DNA of 53,644 bases from Chlorokybus atmophyticus (GCA_009103225.1 RHPI01002411.1:10384-64027); one strand, 5' to 3'; positions 9,693 to 20,209 are shown, numbered from the stretch's first letter. The notes: generated by a model from the sequence alone, not told the origin. A program made the numbers and translations.

Positions 9693-10003
9693 TCAAGAAG
9701 GGAGCACCTTTAGGACTTTGTAGACGACGCGTTTGACACTTATGTCAAGGGTGTCTTTGGTCTGGGTCATATGGTAAACGTAGTCGCCCGCCTCGAAGCG
9801 GCGGATGCGCTGCTTGTAGAACCCACTGCGGACGCGTTCGTAGCGCAGAATGTCCCGGTGCTGAGCAATGCGGAGGTTGCCCATGGTCATGGGGATGACG
9901 TGCGCGAACAGGTAGGCGCGCTGCTGCATGTCGTGCAGCATAGCCACATGGTCGTCGAGGTTGTCCAGCACGCGTTCTACTTCCTTTTGAGCGCGGAAGG
10001 GGA
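9693..10003 (-). pseudogene. Gypsy integrase C-terminal segment
   Basis: This segment encodes a helix-rich piece and then FEAGDYVYHMTQTKDTLD, which resembles the GPY/F or SH3-like module that follows the integrase core in gypsy elements and contacts DNA. It follows the core with a frame change near 10004 and leads into the PHD finger across one TGA. No chromodomain is visible; the PHD finger takes its place. Confidence 0.6.
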
Positions 10004-10860
10004 TTAAGGGTTCTCTCTGCCAAACAGCAGCTGGTATGGGCTGTACATGCGCAAGGAAGCCTGTTTGAAAAGCTGATAGCCTAGTGCAATCCAGGGGAGG
10101 TAGTCATCCCAGGTGCGTTTCTCGTCGTCGATGACGTACTTGCGCAAGGCCTTCCTGATGGTCTGGACAGTACGCTCCGCCAGTCCATCTGCCTGCGGAT
10201 GGTCACGAGAGGTCCGCCGGTGGTTGATGTAGGAGCGATCTAGCAAGGTGTCGAATTCGCCGCGGAATTCTGCCCCTTGGTCGGTAATGACTTCAGCACA
10301 TGAGCCGAAGCGATTGAGCACATGGTCAAGGAACGCCTGAGCGGTTCCCCTGCTGCTTTTGTCGGGAAGGGGGACCAGCTCAACCCACTTGGACAAGTGT
10401 TCGATTATGACGAGGATGTACTTGTTGCGACGAGTTGCGGGTGCCAAATCTCCAAGGATGTTCAGTCCCCACCGGTAGAACATGCCGGCTATAGGCAGCG
10501 GATGAAGCATGCTAGTACGGGTGTTGAGGCTGGCACGCACAAGGTCGCAATGCGCGCAGCTTGCGACAAGAGTGCGAACCTGGGTGTGCATGCCATGCCA
10601 CCAGTATTGGGCACTCACCAAGCTGTCGGTGCGCTTGACACCGAAATGACCCAGCTCCGTGTGGAGTGCAGAGATGATGCCCTCGCGACGGTGCAGCGCC
10701 GGAACCTCTTTGTCATGGATGTGGACACGCCGGAAGACGAGTCCATCCTCCCATCGGTAGTTCTGACAGCGCTGACTGACGCGATCCCGTTCACGCGCGC
10801 TCAGTCCTGCTATGTGCTGTCCATGCTGTAGGTAGGCCATAGAATTCTTGTCCAGCCAGA
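10004..10860 (-). pseudogene. Gypsy integrase: HHCC zinc finger and DDE core
   Basis: An open stretch of about 278 codons begins near MAYLQHGQ. It shows the HHCC finger (LHTELGH, then CAHC), the rve core with first Asp in LGDLAP, second Asp in VITDQGAEF, and Glu in the DHPQADGLAERTV region, then WDDYLPWIALGYQ as usual for gypsy integrases. The enzyme would join element cDNA to host DNA in the nucleus. The core is open, but neighbouring blocks are broken, so the copy cannot make a full polyprotein. Confidence 0.88.
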
Positions 10861-10984
10861 TGTCTTGACGTAGATCCGCCGCTGGGAGTTAAGCATTATC
10901 GGGTGTGGCCTGCTCAGATGTGTCAGTGTCGACAGGGATGAGCGCTGGCATATCGTCCAATACTGGCATCGTCGGAGCTGCTCA

Positions 10985-12505
10985 TGTGATGGTGTCTCGT
11001 CTAGAGTGTAGTGCAGCGACGGCAAGCATGGTGGCCACCTGTGGTGGTGCCAACGGACCCAAGTCATGGCGGGCACCGGTGGCGTCGTTGGTGGAGAGGT
11101 GGGGTTTGCGGCTAAGGCCATCCGCGTCCTGGTTGGCCAGGCCTGCCCGATGGGTGATCTCGAAGTCGTACTCCTGTAGCAGCAAGGCCCACCTGGCCAA
11201 CTTGCCCGTAAGGTGTTGATTGGTCTTGAGTCAGCGCAGCGGCTGGTGGTCGGTGATCAGCGAGAACTGTCTCCCGAACAGGAAGGGTCTGAAGAAGGAG
11301 ATGGCCCATACAGCGGCAAGGGACTCGCCCTCGTAACTGCTGTAGTTGGCTTCAGCACTGTTGTTGCTGCGGCTGGCGTAGGACACCACCCGTTCCTTCT
11401 TGTTATCGTCGAGCTGGACCAAGACAGCACCCATGCCGAGTTTGCTCCAGTCGGTGTGGAAACAAAGGGCTTGGTGTAGTCTGGTCGCTGCAGAATGGGG
11501 GCTGATGTGAGCCTGTGCTTCAGCTCCTCGAACGCCTGTTGCTGGGCCTCCTTCTAGCTCCACTCTGTCTCTTTCTTGAGGAGTTCGTTGAGGGGGCGCG
11601 CCACCTTAGCGAAGTCTTTGACGAACCTCCTGTAGTAGTTGGCGAGGCCAAGGAAGGCACGCAATCGAGTCAGATCTGTCGGGGCTGGAATAGATGCCAG
11701 AGCCTCCACCTTGGCCTGCTGAACGTATACGCCGTTGGGCACGATCATGTGGCCGAGGTAGGGGACCTTGTGGGTGAAGAAAGTGCACTTGTCGGGGTGC
11801 ACAATCATCCCAACTGCCTGAACTCTTCTTGGTACCTCCTCGATGTGGAGGAGATGCTCCTCTGCGGTGTGGCTGAAGATCAGGATGTCGTCGATGTAGC
11901 ACCGCGCGAAGGAGCACCCCTTCAACGCCTTGTCCATCACGCGCTGGGACTTTGCTGGCGCGTTCTTCAGCCCGAAAGACATGACCTTCCAGTGGTACAG
12001 CTGCCGGTTGCCCCAAAATGCCATTTTGTGCTTGTCGTCGGGCTTGATCTCGATCTGGTTGTACCCCTGCCGCATGTCCAGAATGCTGAACACGGTACAC
12101 GAGCTGACGTCGTCGAAGATGCCCTCTGCGGTTGGCATTGGGTACCGATCCTGCTTGGTTTTGTTGTTGAGTGGGCGATAATCCCCACACATCCGCCGTT
12201 CTGTCCAGTTGCCCTCTGAGTCCTTCTTGAGGGGCATGACTGTGGCGGCAGCGAAGTCGGATGTGGATTCCTCGACCAGTGCCGCCTCCAGCAATGCCTT
12301 GCATCGCTGTTCCACCAAGTCTTCCTCCAACTTGGACAGCTTGTACTGTCTTCTATATACACCGGTTCTTCGTCGACGAGGTCGATGTCCATCTGGTACA
12401 CTAAACACTTGCCCAACTCCTTGACGTTGAAATTGAACTGAGCTTTCCATTTGTTGAGGAGCGCCTCCAACTGTTCCTTCACAGGTCCTGTAGCCAAGGG
12501 TCCCA
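10985..12505 (-). pseudogene. Gypsy reverse transcriptase and RNase H
   Basis: Reverse transcriptase is seen as RMCGDYRPLN, FSILDMRQGYNQI, FGLKNAPA and the active site CYIDDILIFS, followed by FLGLANYYRRFVKDFAKVA. RNase H follows: FHTDWSKLGMGAVLVQ, SYASRSNNSAEANYSSYEGE, ITDHQPLR, then a tail HRAGLANQDADGLSR. A frame change lies near 12355, a TAG follows TEWS at about 11556, and a TGA follows HQPLR at about 11234 where Trp is usual. The domain calls are firm. Confidence 0.9.
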
Positions 12506-12619
12506 TGGCGTGGCGGTTGCCTTCACAGGGATGTCCTCCACTGTAACTGCTGCCTGCTCCTCAATGTGAGCGATCTCCATAGCGGTGTGGGCCACAACAG
12601 CGTCGAAGCGATTGACCCA

Positions 12620-13724
12620 CCCCCCAGACAGGTGTTCGAGATCCTTGAGAAACACCTGTCGGTCTTGAATGGCGAAGTAGATTTCCAGTAGCCAAACCAT
12701 ACTGTTTTGGTCCATGGCGCGACCTAGAAGTTGCCTCTGTTGACTGTCGGTTAGCGCGCAGCTTCTGATGGTGCCCGGAAAGAAACCCATGGCGCGTTCA
12801 CGCTCACGTGCATTGGGCTCTTTCAGTCGGTTCGTTGTGCGATCAAAGACCATGCCGTCCCCGCCATTTCGGGGGAAAAAAAAAGAAAAGCATAAGAGCC
12901 TGGATATGAGACCAGCGTGGGGAGTGCTCTGCGTGGTTTGCCCGGTTGATTGCACTGATGGAAGTGGGCGTGGTCGTGACGAGAAACTGGTTGCGATGTT
13001 CTGCCAGCGTCGAGGATGTCATCCACGAACAAGTTGCTGGGACGTGAAGTGAGTAGATGCTCCGCGGCTGTCAGCTCTTCCACGGCGGCAAGGTTGGTCC
13101 ACTTGGCACGGACGCAATGTGCACGTGACCCATGCCGAGTAGCGCTCATCTTGGTTGGATGTCCAAGGATGGAGCATACCACACGATAGCTGTGCTGCAC
13201 GTGGTAACGGCGATCATCCTGAGAGTGGACGTTCTCGATGATGTACGCCAGGGGGACGCTGAATTTAATGGTGCTGCAGCAAGTGGATGACTCGCAGCAG
13301 CTCCCAGAAAAGGGTGGAGCGTGGGTCGTCTCACCCCTGTCCTGTACCGGCCCTGGAGTGACCTTGGCACTCCCATCCAGCAATCAACAGATCCACATTG
13401 CCCAAGGCAATGAGATGATCAGCTGAGATGAGGCGGATGTTTTGAGGCAGCGCCTTAAGACTTCCACGCAATGCAGACAATGGTAGGAGGTGTGGATAAC
13501 GCAAGTGCAACTGACGCAGATGATGGCGGACAGCAGTCTGAGCATGCGGATCAGGGTCACGGTAGTAATAATGTGTTACCTTGATACCGGTGTTGAGAAG
13601 TGTCGCCAAGCCGCTGCCAATCCCGCCGAACAGTTCCAGCAACGTGACTCCTTGTTGGCGTCGTGCCGCACTGAAGTCCACGACTCCGGTAGCCACGGTG
13701 AATTGCTCCGCAAGTGCATGTCCT
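12620..13724 (-). pseudogene. C5-cytosine DNA methyltransferase domain inside gypsy Pol
   Basis: Motifs appear in the correct order: motif I LLELFGGIGSGLATLL near 13612-13650; motif IV GWECQGHSRAG near 13348-13385 with the catalytic Cys; motif VI IIENV near 13231; motif VIII GSRAHCVRAKWTN near 13093; a target-recognition-like stretch with LDAGR and ALPTLVSYPGSYAF; then EPNARERERAMGF, and motif X QRQLLGRAMDQNSMVWLL near 12702-12742. Motif IV reads ECQ where PCQ is usual. Damage seen: frame change at about 13718, TGA after GTGQG, frame change at about 13270, and frame change in a T9 run at about 12880. The parent enzyme would methylate cytosine, possibly the element's own cDNA. Confidence 0.88.
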
Positions 13725-14448
13725 CGTGGTAATCCGGGAAGCGTGTGGGAAAGGGCTTCTTGTCCAGCAACACGCGCGCATCCACCTCTGCTCTCCAACG
13801 CCGTTCTATTGGGTCTTGCAAGGCTACCTCATGGGTTGCTGTGTCCTGCGTGTCGGAGGAGGGCATGCGGGATGTGGCGACAGCTGTAGTGGTGGCTCCC
13901 ATGAACCGGCGTGCACGTGTGGGCAACACCAGGTCGAGGGGGATGAACCCGATGACAGAACCATCTCCGCCGCGCCAGCCGGGCTTGAACCATGCTTGCT
14001 CGGTCCAGTTGTCCATGCCGATGGCTACGAAGTAACTGAAGTCCTGCCCGATCAACAAATCATAGCTGGTGGCGTTGGTAACCACACATTGCTGGGCCAG
14101 CTGAGTGGTGTGTGTGGGGTCCAGCCCAGTCAGGGTGATGGTGAGGACTTCCTTGGTGATGCCAACAGGGCTTTTGCGTCCTCCTGTGGCGGTGTCAATC
14201 TAAAAAGGGCAGCTGTCCAGCGATGCTGCCGTGAGCCCCAAGGCTTTGGCCAAGTGTCTGCCAATGATACATGGTTGTGCCCCTCCGTCCAACATGCGTT
14301 CGGGTGCGCGTCCGTTGATTTGCGCATGCTTGCCCTGGTTGGCAACCATGACGGCGTTGGCGTCAAGCCGTGCGCGATCGTTGGGACGTCGAGGAACAGC
14401 GCTAGCTGTGGGGTGTTGCGCCAGGGTGCTGGACCTCAAGGCTGCCAT
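13725..14448 (-). pseudogene. Gypsy aspartic protease and linker
   Basis: The protein begins MAALRSSTLAQ and reaches RMLDGGAQPCIIGRHLAKAL, which fits the retropepsin active site although D-G-G replaces the usual D-T/S-G. A TAG follows DSCPF (about 14200). The same frame then resumes with the second protease half, including SYDLLIGQDF, the usual beta-strand near the end of the fold. The linker DNWTEQAWFKPGW leads to the methyltransferase. The Gly in the active-site triplet may be a mutation or a family feature. Confidence 0.65.
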
Positions 14449-14683
14449 GGCTCATCTTCCTGCAGCAAGAGCGGTGCTCTGTCCCTGTGCACTTCCTTGT
14501 CCGGTTCCACCCCCCTGCCCTGGCCCTTGTCCGGGTGATGCTAGAGCCGGTGGTGGATTGCGACGAGGAGTTGGGTCCATACCAGGAGCTGCTGCTGGTG
14601 GTGGTGGAGGCACGCGTTCCATTGTTGTCACTGCCTCTCTGTTGGTCCAGTAGAGTGCATGAGCGGCCTCCCGCATTAGTGCA
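14449..14683 (-). pseudogene. Gypsy Gag C-terminal tail, cut by copia C
   Basis: This piece encodes ALMREAAHALYWTNREA followed by a Pro/Gly/Gln-rich tail. It is homologous to the plus-strand remnant at 8550-8790. No CCHC knuckle is visible. The copia LTR begins immediately upstream at 14684, which separates the tail from the rest of Gag. Confidence 0.6.
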
Positions 14684-15108
14684 TGTTGAAGGACTAGCAT
14701 GCATATGTAGTTGAGGCAAGCATAGACACACAGAGACAGAGCTACCGCCACCAGAGCATACACAGGTCACATCACATTCATCTATTACAAGTTGTCCGCT
14801 GGTTCTTATACCAGCCAGTTACACACACGTCTACGTTTGCAAGCACTGCGTGAGCTATACTCAGCCTTTTGACGCGCTCTAAGCTGTGTTGTCTTCCTTA
14901 CAATCAGAGCTTTCCAACAAGCTCTCACACGCCTAATATGAGTAAGTATACGCGGAGATACGAAGCAGTTAGTAAGGCTCCAGTCTGGAGTCCGGAGTCT
15001 GGTCCGACGATGCCATCTTGCTAAGTCCGGACCTAGTGCTCGTCCTTACGACCTTCTACTCCTGTGTGGAGGGTCGATGCTGATCGTATGTAGGAATGAC
15101 TCTCAACA
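14684..15108 (-). repeat. Copia family-1 LTR, 3' LTR of copy C
   Basis: On the plus strand it runs from TGTTGAAGG to CTCTCAACA, 425 bp. It matches the family-1 LTR with scattered changes, including one inserted base close to the LTR 5' end (GAGTCATTCC instead of GAGTATTCC). The polypurine run (CTCCCACGC on this strand) lies just beyond 15108. Confidence 0.92.
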
Positions 15109-15150
15109 CTCCCACGCGAGCAGCTTGACCTCCAACGCTTGCTCCTGTAG

Positions 15151-18100
15151 TCAAACACAAATGCCAAGTCCTGCGCAACAAGTCTTGAACTTGAGTGGTG
15201 ACAATGGCTTTGTCATGAAGTCCGCCAGCATGCCCTCAGTGTTGCAGTACTGGAACTCCACCTCCTTCCTTGTGACTCTGTCACGCACAAAGTGATGCAT
15301 GACATCAATGTGCTTCGTCCTTGCCGAGGCGATAGGGTGCTTCAACAACTTGATGGCTCCTTGGTTGTCACAGTTGATGACGATGCACGCCATGGGGTGC
15401 TCCAAGTCTGCCATGAGCTTGCGAAGCCAGAGTGCCTCCTTCACTGCTGCTGCCGCTGCCATGTACTCAGCCTCTGATGTAGATGCTGCTGTTGTTGGCT
15501 GCAGCCTGCTGTTCCAGCTCACCACGCCTCCGTTCAGCTTGAAGACGTAGCCTGTAGTGGACCTCCTGCTGTTGAGGTCACCAGCAAAGTCCGAGTCGCA
15601 GTAGCCCTCCAACTCAGTGCTCCCGCTCCCAAACTTGATGCCAACTGTTGCGCTCCCAGCAACATAGCGTAGTACTCCCTTTGCTGCTCTCCAGTGCTCC
15701 ATGCTCGGTGCAGACATGTAGCGAGCAAGTACTCCCACAGCATGTGCAACATCGGGACGTGTGCACACTGCCAGATAGAGCATGCTGCCTACCAGCTCAC
15801 CATATGGATACTGAGCCTTGTCGAGTACCTCCTCATCCTTTGCCTTGATGAGGGCAGTGCCAAGTGCCAACGGTGTGGTCTTGGTCTTCGCTTCAGTGAG
15901 CCCAAACTTGGTGACGAGTCTTCTCACCATCTGCTCCTGACTGATCTTGATTGTGCGAGCCGCCCTGTCGCGCTCAATCACCATGCCAAGGAACCACTTG
16001 GCCTCTCCAAGATCACGAACTGAGAATGCTTGCTGTAGAGCAAGTTTCGTCTCCTGCAGGTGGTGCACCTGCCTGGCGGTGATGATGATATCATCAACAT
16101 ACACGAGCAGCCAGACCTTGTTGTCTGCATGGATGAAGAGCCCAGGGTCTGCAGAGGATGCGGTGAAGCCAAGTGCCTCCAGCTCCTTGGTGAGCTTGAT
16201 GTGCCACATACGCGGTGCCTGTCGCAGCCCGTACAGTGCCTTGATCAGCTTGCACGCTGTGCCTCTCTCCCCTTCTTCATATCCAGGTGGTTGCTCGATG
16301 AAGATCTCCTCCTCCAGCTCTCCGTAGAGGAAGGCAGTCTTCACATCCAGGTGATGCAGCTCTAGGTCTTCAGCAGCAACCATAGCTAGCAGTGCACGGA
16401 AGGTGGTATGCTTACTTGCAGGTGCAAACACTTCGTTGAAGTCCACACCTTCCTGCTGCAAGAAGCCCTTTGCCACCAGTCTTGCCTTGTAGCGCTCAAT
16501 GTTGCCCTGACCATCACGCTTCACCTTGAAGACCCATTTCACTGGAATGGTCTTCACTCCTTGCGGTAACTGCTCCAGTGACCAAGTGTTGTTGGCATGG
16601 AGTGACGCAATCTCCTCGTCCATAGCACGCTGCCATTGCTCCGCATCTGGTGCTAACAATGCCTCCTCGTAGGTGCTTGGCTCCTCATTCTGCACACTGG
16701 CGACGTGTGCCTTGTGTAGGAAGTCAGGTGCCTTTCTCTCCCTCACTGGGTATCTCCGAGCTGCGTGCTCCTGCTGCAGGTGCGACTGCTTGTCTGCTAC
16801 AGTGGAGTCCTGCTCACCCTTATCGTCGATGATGGCCTTGCCTGTAGCCTCCACTGTTTCAGGATGCTCCGGCTGTGCTTCATCTTCAGGAAAGAAGCCT
16901 GCTTCTGGTTGTGATAATCCCTCGTGGAAAACCACCTCTCTGCTCACGATGATCTTCTGAGTGTCCTCGAGCAAGATCCTGTAAGCCTTGGAACCCGGTT
17001 CATAGCCAACGAAGATGCCCTTCTTGCTGACCGGCTCCAGCTTGTGCCTGAGCTGTTTAGGCACTAGTGCATATGCCGTGCATCCAAACACACGCATACC
17101 ACTCACATCTGGTGTGGCTCCATAGAAGTGCTCCCACGGAGTCTTCTGCTCTGAGCTCACCGGAGACCTGTTGCGGATGTAGTTGGCAGTGAGTACCGCC
17201 TCCTTCCACAAACTGTCTTCCATCTTTGTGTCGTTGAGCATGGCTCGAACACGCTCCAAGAGTGTCCTGTTGAGGCGTTCAGCTGCTCCATTCTGCTGCG
17301 GGGTGTAGGGTGCCGTTGTCTCGTGACGTATGCCCTTGCTGGCGAAGAACTCCTTCAACTCCTTGTTGATGTACTCCCCTCCTCGGTCACTCCTCATTGC
17401 CTTCATCTTGTTGCTAGACTGCGTCTCCAACAAGGCCACGACTGTGCGCACAGCTCCAGCAATTTCTGACTTCAGCGTCAACGGAAAGATGATGGACAGC
17501 TTGCTGTAGTCGTCGATCAATGTAGCAAAGTACCTGACCCCTCCCTTCGCCACAATGCGCATAGGGCCACAGACATCCATGTGCACAAGCTCGCAAGGAC
17601 GCTGACTGCTAGAAGAGGATGATGGGAATGGCATAGCATGCTGCTTTGCAACCAGGCATGGTTCACAAAGTGCACCTGATGCATTCTTGAGTTCTTCAGT
17701 GCTGAGATGGATGCCCTTGACCATCTTCTCAGCGACAAGGCGAGTGAGGTTGACGTAGCTGAGATGCCCGAACCTTCGATGCCACAATGTTGGCGACGCC
17801 TTGTCCTTCACCATCATGGCTTGGATGTTAATGTTCTGAGGGTGCTGCTCCACGTGGTAGAGCCCTCCCGGATCAGCGATTCCAACCATGTGCACGACCC
17901 CATCAAGGATGACTGTGCAGCCACCCTTCCGAAATAGGATCTCCGCGTCTAAGCGCTCCGCAACCCTCACAGAGAATAGACTCGCAATAGCCTTAGGAAC
18001 ATGCAGGACGTTGCGTAACAACACCTCGCGTAGTGTGGTACCAACCTTGCACTGGAGTCGTACGTTGCCAACTCCCTCAGCCACCAGTACTTCGCCACTG

Positions 18101-18300
18101 AAGCCCGCCACCTTGATTGTGGACGTCAGCTTTCTGTAGCCCTCCATCACCTCCTTGCTTGGTGTGAGATGACGATCGCAGCCAGAGTCCACCACCCAGA
18201 AAGCTGTGCCCGCCTTCGAACTGGATGCAGTGAAGGCGACATGTTTCTCCTTGTGTTGGTGCTCGTTGCCGCTGTTGCTGGTGCTCGCACTAGGTTGCCT
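15151..18300 (-). CDS. Ty1/copia Pol, copy C (open but N-terminally truncated)
   Basis: An uninterrupted frame runs from the truncation at about 18300 to the TGA at 15151. It starts in the Gag tail, then protease DSGCDRHLTP, pre-integrase, integrase, reverse transcriptase (YVDDII) and RNase H, closely matching copies A and B. It has no start codon of its own because Gag and the 5' LTR are missing, so any product would need a foreign promoter. The lack of internal stops shows the truncation is recent. Confidence 0.92.
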   Translation of the reverse strand, partial: RQPSASTSNSGNEHQHKEKHVAFTASSSKAGTAFWVVDSGCDRHLTPSKEVMEGYRKLTSTIKVAGFSGEVLVAEGVGNVRLQCKVGTTLREVLLRNVLHVPKAIASLFSVRVAERLDAEILFRKGGCTVILDGVVHMVGIADPGGLYHVEQHPQNINIQAMMVKDKASPTLWHRRFGHLSYVNLTRLVAEKMVKGIHLSTEELKNASGALCEPCLVAKQHAMPFPSSSSSSQRPCELVHMDVCGPMRIVAKGGVRYFATLIDDYSKLSIIFPLTLKSEIAGAVRTVVALLETQSSNKMKAMRSDRGGEYINKELKEFFASKGIRHETTAPYTPQQNGAAERLNRTLLERVRAMLNDTKMEDSLWKEAVLTANYIRNRSPVSSEQKTPWEHFYGATPDVSGMRVFGCTAYALVPKQLRHKLEPVSKKGIFVGYEPGSKAYRILLEDTQKIIVSREVVFHEGLSQPEAGFFPEDEAQPEHPETVEATGKAIIDDKGEQDSTVADKQSHLQQEHAARRYPVRERKAPDFLHKAHVASVQNEEPSTYEEALLAPDAEQWQRAMDEEIASLHANNTWSLEQLPQGVKTIPVKWVFKVKRDGQGNIERYKARLVAKGFLQQEGVDFNEVFAPASKHTTFRALLAMVAAEDLELHHLDVKTAFLYGELEEEIFIEQPPGYEEGERGTACKLIKALYGLRQAPRMWHIKLTKELEALGFTASSADPGLFIHADNKVWLLVYVDDIIITARQVHHLQETKLALQQAFSVRDLGEAKWFLGMVIERDRAARTIKISQEQMVRRLVTKFGLTEAKTKTTPLALGTALIKAKDEEVLDKAQYPYGELVGSMLYLAVCTRPDVAHAVGVLARYMSAPSMEHWRAAKGVLRYVAGSATVGIKFGSGSTELEGYCDSDFAGDLNSRRSTTGYVFKLNGGVVSWNSRLQPTTAASTSEAEYMAAAAAVKEALWLRKLMADLEHPMACIVINCDNQGAIKLLKHPIASARTKHIDVMHHFVRDRVTRKEVEFQYCNTEGMLADFMTKPLSPLKFKTCCAGLGICV

Positions 18301-18589
18301 TGACTTGGAATGACTTGGAATGACTTAGATCAGACCTAAGTCAACTCACAACGGATCAGCTAGTTCGGCTATACTAGGTACCTCCGAGGACTGACTCACA
18401 ACTGCTCAGCGTCGCGCGGGGACCCATGCTGGTAGCCAGGGTTGATGCCTGGCTGTAGGCATAGCTGATGGGGAAGTGCTGTGATGCCGGTAGCGCAGGA
18501 ATGATGCTTGGCTGTAGGCATCTTTGAGGAAGTTGGCCCCTCCTGGACCGCTGGCATGACAAAAACCCGACATCGCACATGCAGTTGGA
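18301..18589. other. Junction filler with short repeats, no gene seen
   Basis: The stretch begins with TTGACTTGGAATGACTTGGA, a 10-11 bp tandem repeat, and contains two copies of a GGCTGTAGGCAT-bearing unit about 63 bp apart (near 18450 and 18512). No open frame with recognisable content is present. It separates the broken edge of copia C from a fragment of a different copia family. Confidence 0.5.
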
Positions 18590-19170
18590 GTGCTTGCGCG
18601 CAACATGTCTGCACCAAGCATGGAGCATTGGCTTGCTGCGAAGGGAGTATTGCGCTACGCGGCTGGAAGCACAAGTGTTGGCATCAAGTTTGGTTGCGGA
18701 AGCATAAAGATGGAGGGCTACTGCAACGCAGACTTTGCAGGTGACCTTGACAGCAGGAGGTCCACTACAGCTTACGTCTTCAAGTTAAATGGAGGCGTGG
18801 TGAGCTGGAACAGCAAGCTGCAACCAACAACAACAGCATCTACTTCGGAGCGGAGTACATGGCAGCATCCGCTGCAGTGAAGGAGGCATTATGGCTTCGC
18901 AAGCTGATGGCAGATCTGGAGCACCCAATGGCGTGTATCACGATCAACTACGACAACCAAGGCGCCATCAAGTTGCTGAAGCACCCCATTGCCTTGACAA
19001 GGACAAAGCACATTGATGTCATCTATCACTTTGTGCGAGACAGAGTCACACGCAAGGAGGTTGAGTTTCAGTTTTGCAATACAGAAGACATGCTCGCGGA
19101 CTTCATGACAAAGCCACTGTCACCACTGAAGTTCAAGGCATGTTGCACGGGACTCGGCATATGTGCGTAA
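18590..19170 (+). pseudogene. Copia family-2 RNase H remnant
   Basis: Two overlapping frames encode the end of a copia Pol: NMSAPSMEHWLAAKGVLRYA, YCNADFAGDLDSRRSTTAYV, then ALWLRKLMADLEHPM, and end ...LGICA with stop TAA. Relative to family 1 it is clearly diverged (for example NAD for DSD in RNase H) and has a one-base loss in STSEAEYMA. It is the tail of an older, separate family whose 3' LTR follows at 19210. Confidence 0.88.
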
Positions 19171-19209
19171 GCAGGACTAAGTTTAAAGGCCAACCTGCCC
19201 GCGTGGGAG

Positions 19210-19602
19210 TGTTAAAGATATTCCTACATCCGGTCAGCCTGCCCTGTATACAAGAGAAGGGACCTCGATGGGAGGACCTTGAAGACTCCGGACATGAAGG
19301 TCCTGGCGCGGACTGCATAGAAGGGTCCTAGGAGAATCGTCATATCTCCCAAGATACGCAGTCTTATAGGACGTGGCATAGCTTGTTGCAAAGCTTGTCA
19401 AGTTAGCTACATGGCACATCTTGCAGCGTAGGATATGGTTAAGCATCGGACGCTGTTGCGTGTAGACCAGCAGTGGGTACAAACTGTGTACTGACTGGCG
19501 GGTACATAACCCCGCGGTCTGTTGGTAATAACATGGGAAGTGTGTTGCCTTCTCCTGTGTGTCATTGCTTGCCCTCTTTGCTTGCATGCTTGCTTCTCAA
19601 CA
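19210..19602 (+). repeat. Copia family-2 LTR (3' LTR)
   Basis: This 393-bp LTR starts TGTTAAAGATATTCCTACAT and ends CTCAACA, preceded by the same GTGGGAG purine run as family 1. It contains the related blocks AGCTTGTTGCAAAGCTT and a TATA-like hairpin at 19499-19516 (GCGGGT and ACCCCGC arms). The solo LTR at 40964-41340 is a closer relative of this than of family 1. Confidence 0.88.
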
Positions 19603-19639
19603 GGCAGGCTACAGTTGACGCGCAGACATTCTCTCGTTA

Positions 19640-19995
19640 AGCTACTCCAAGAACTCCAAGATTATAGGCAAGGTCAGCAACATCGCGTCAAATATTGAAG
19701 TGATGTTAACTTCACGGAGAACTGTAGCCTCGCGCAGAATGCCAGTGTAGTGTGCATCCGCGTTGTGGTAGATATTAAGGAGATTAGCCAGCAAATCCTC
19801 CCAGCCTTGAAATCCCTGTCCACCTGGTCTGCTGCGCTGATGCACATCCCTGAGTTTGATTGAGCGCTGCATGAAGTGATGTTGCCATGCCGCACCCCCT
19901 GTAAACCCGATGGTCCAGCCGGCAAGCATCTGGGACAGACCACCAGCCAGCACGTCGTCACGCTCGCAACTTCACAAGTTTACAAAGTTGTTCGT
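19640..19995 (-). pseudogene. Conserved C-terminal block of SET gene 2
   Basis: The frame gives LAGGLSQMLAGWTIGF and GWEDLLANLLNIYHNADAHY, then LPIILEFL. This aligns with the end of SET gene 1 (RDTWDSDPAALCVLIRNTAH, LTHFLLLLD), spacing included. The block is not a domain I recognise. The copia family-2 LTR lies just beyond its stop. Confidence 0.6.
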
Positions 19996-20209
19996 CACCA
20001 GGCGTGCCCATTCTCGAATGGTGTTGATGAAGTCATGCGCACGGTGACGTTGAAGCTGCTTGCGTTATTGTTGAAGCTGATCCTGCAGCTGCTTTTGTTG
20101 CTGTTGCGCTTGCTGCCGGTGCTGCTGAAGCTGTAGCTACAGCTCCCACAGATGAGTCCATTGTTGTTGCGGTAGTTGCGGGAGCTGTTGTTTGAGATGG
20201 TCTACGTCA

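Larger units (their letters stand above)
9399..14683 (-). mobile_element. Ty3/gypsy element encoding DNA methyltransferase and PHD finger
   Basis: Read on the minus strand the order is Gag tail, retropepsin-like protease, C5-cytosine DNA methyltransferase, reverse transcriptase, RNase H, HHCC zinc finger with integrase, a GPY/F-like segment and a PHD finger. The 5' side (right) is cut by copia copy C at 14684, and no LTR is identified on either side. At least three frameshifts and five nonsense codons are visible, so this copy is dead, but every catalytic block can be read. This layout agrees with methyltransferase-bearing gypsy elements described from charophyte algae, as I remember them. 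Confidence 0.85.
14684..18300 (-). mobile_element. Truncated Ty1/copia element, copy C
   Basis: A 3' LTR (14684-15108) and the internal region back to about 18300 are present. Homology to copy B stops abruptly in the Gag zinc-knuckle tail at AGGTTGCC and is replaced by TTGACTTGGAATGAC, a short tandem motif. The Gag N terminus, primer site and 5' LTR are missing. The insertion interrupts the gypsy Gag. No TSD can be checked because the right end is lost. Confidence 0.9.

Noticed and set aside
10322-10831. Plus-strand frame of 169 codons
   Set aside because: It is the antisense of the gypsy integrase core and has no recognisable domain.
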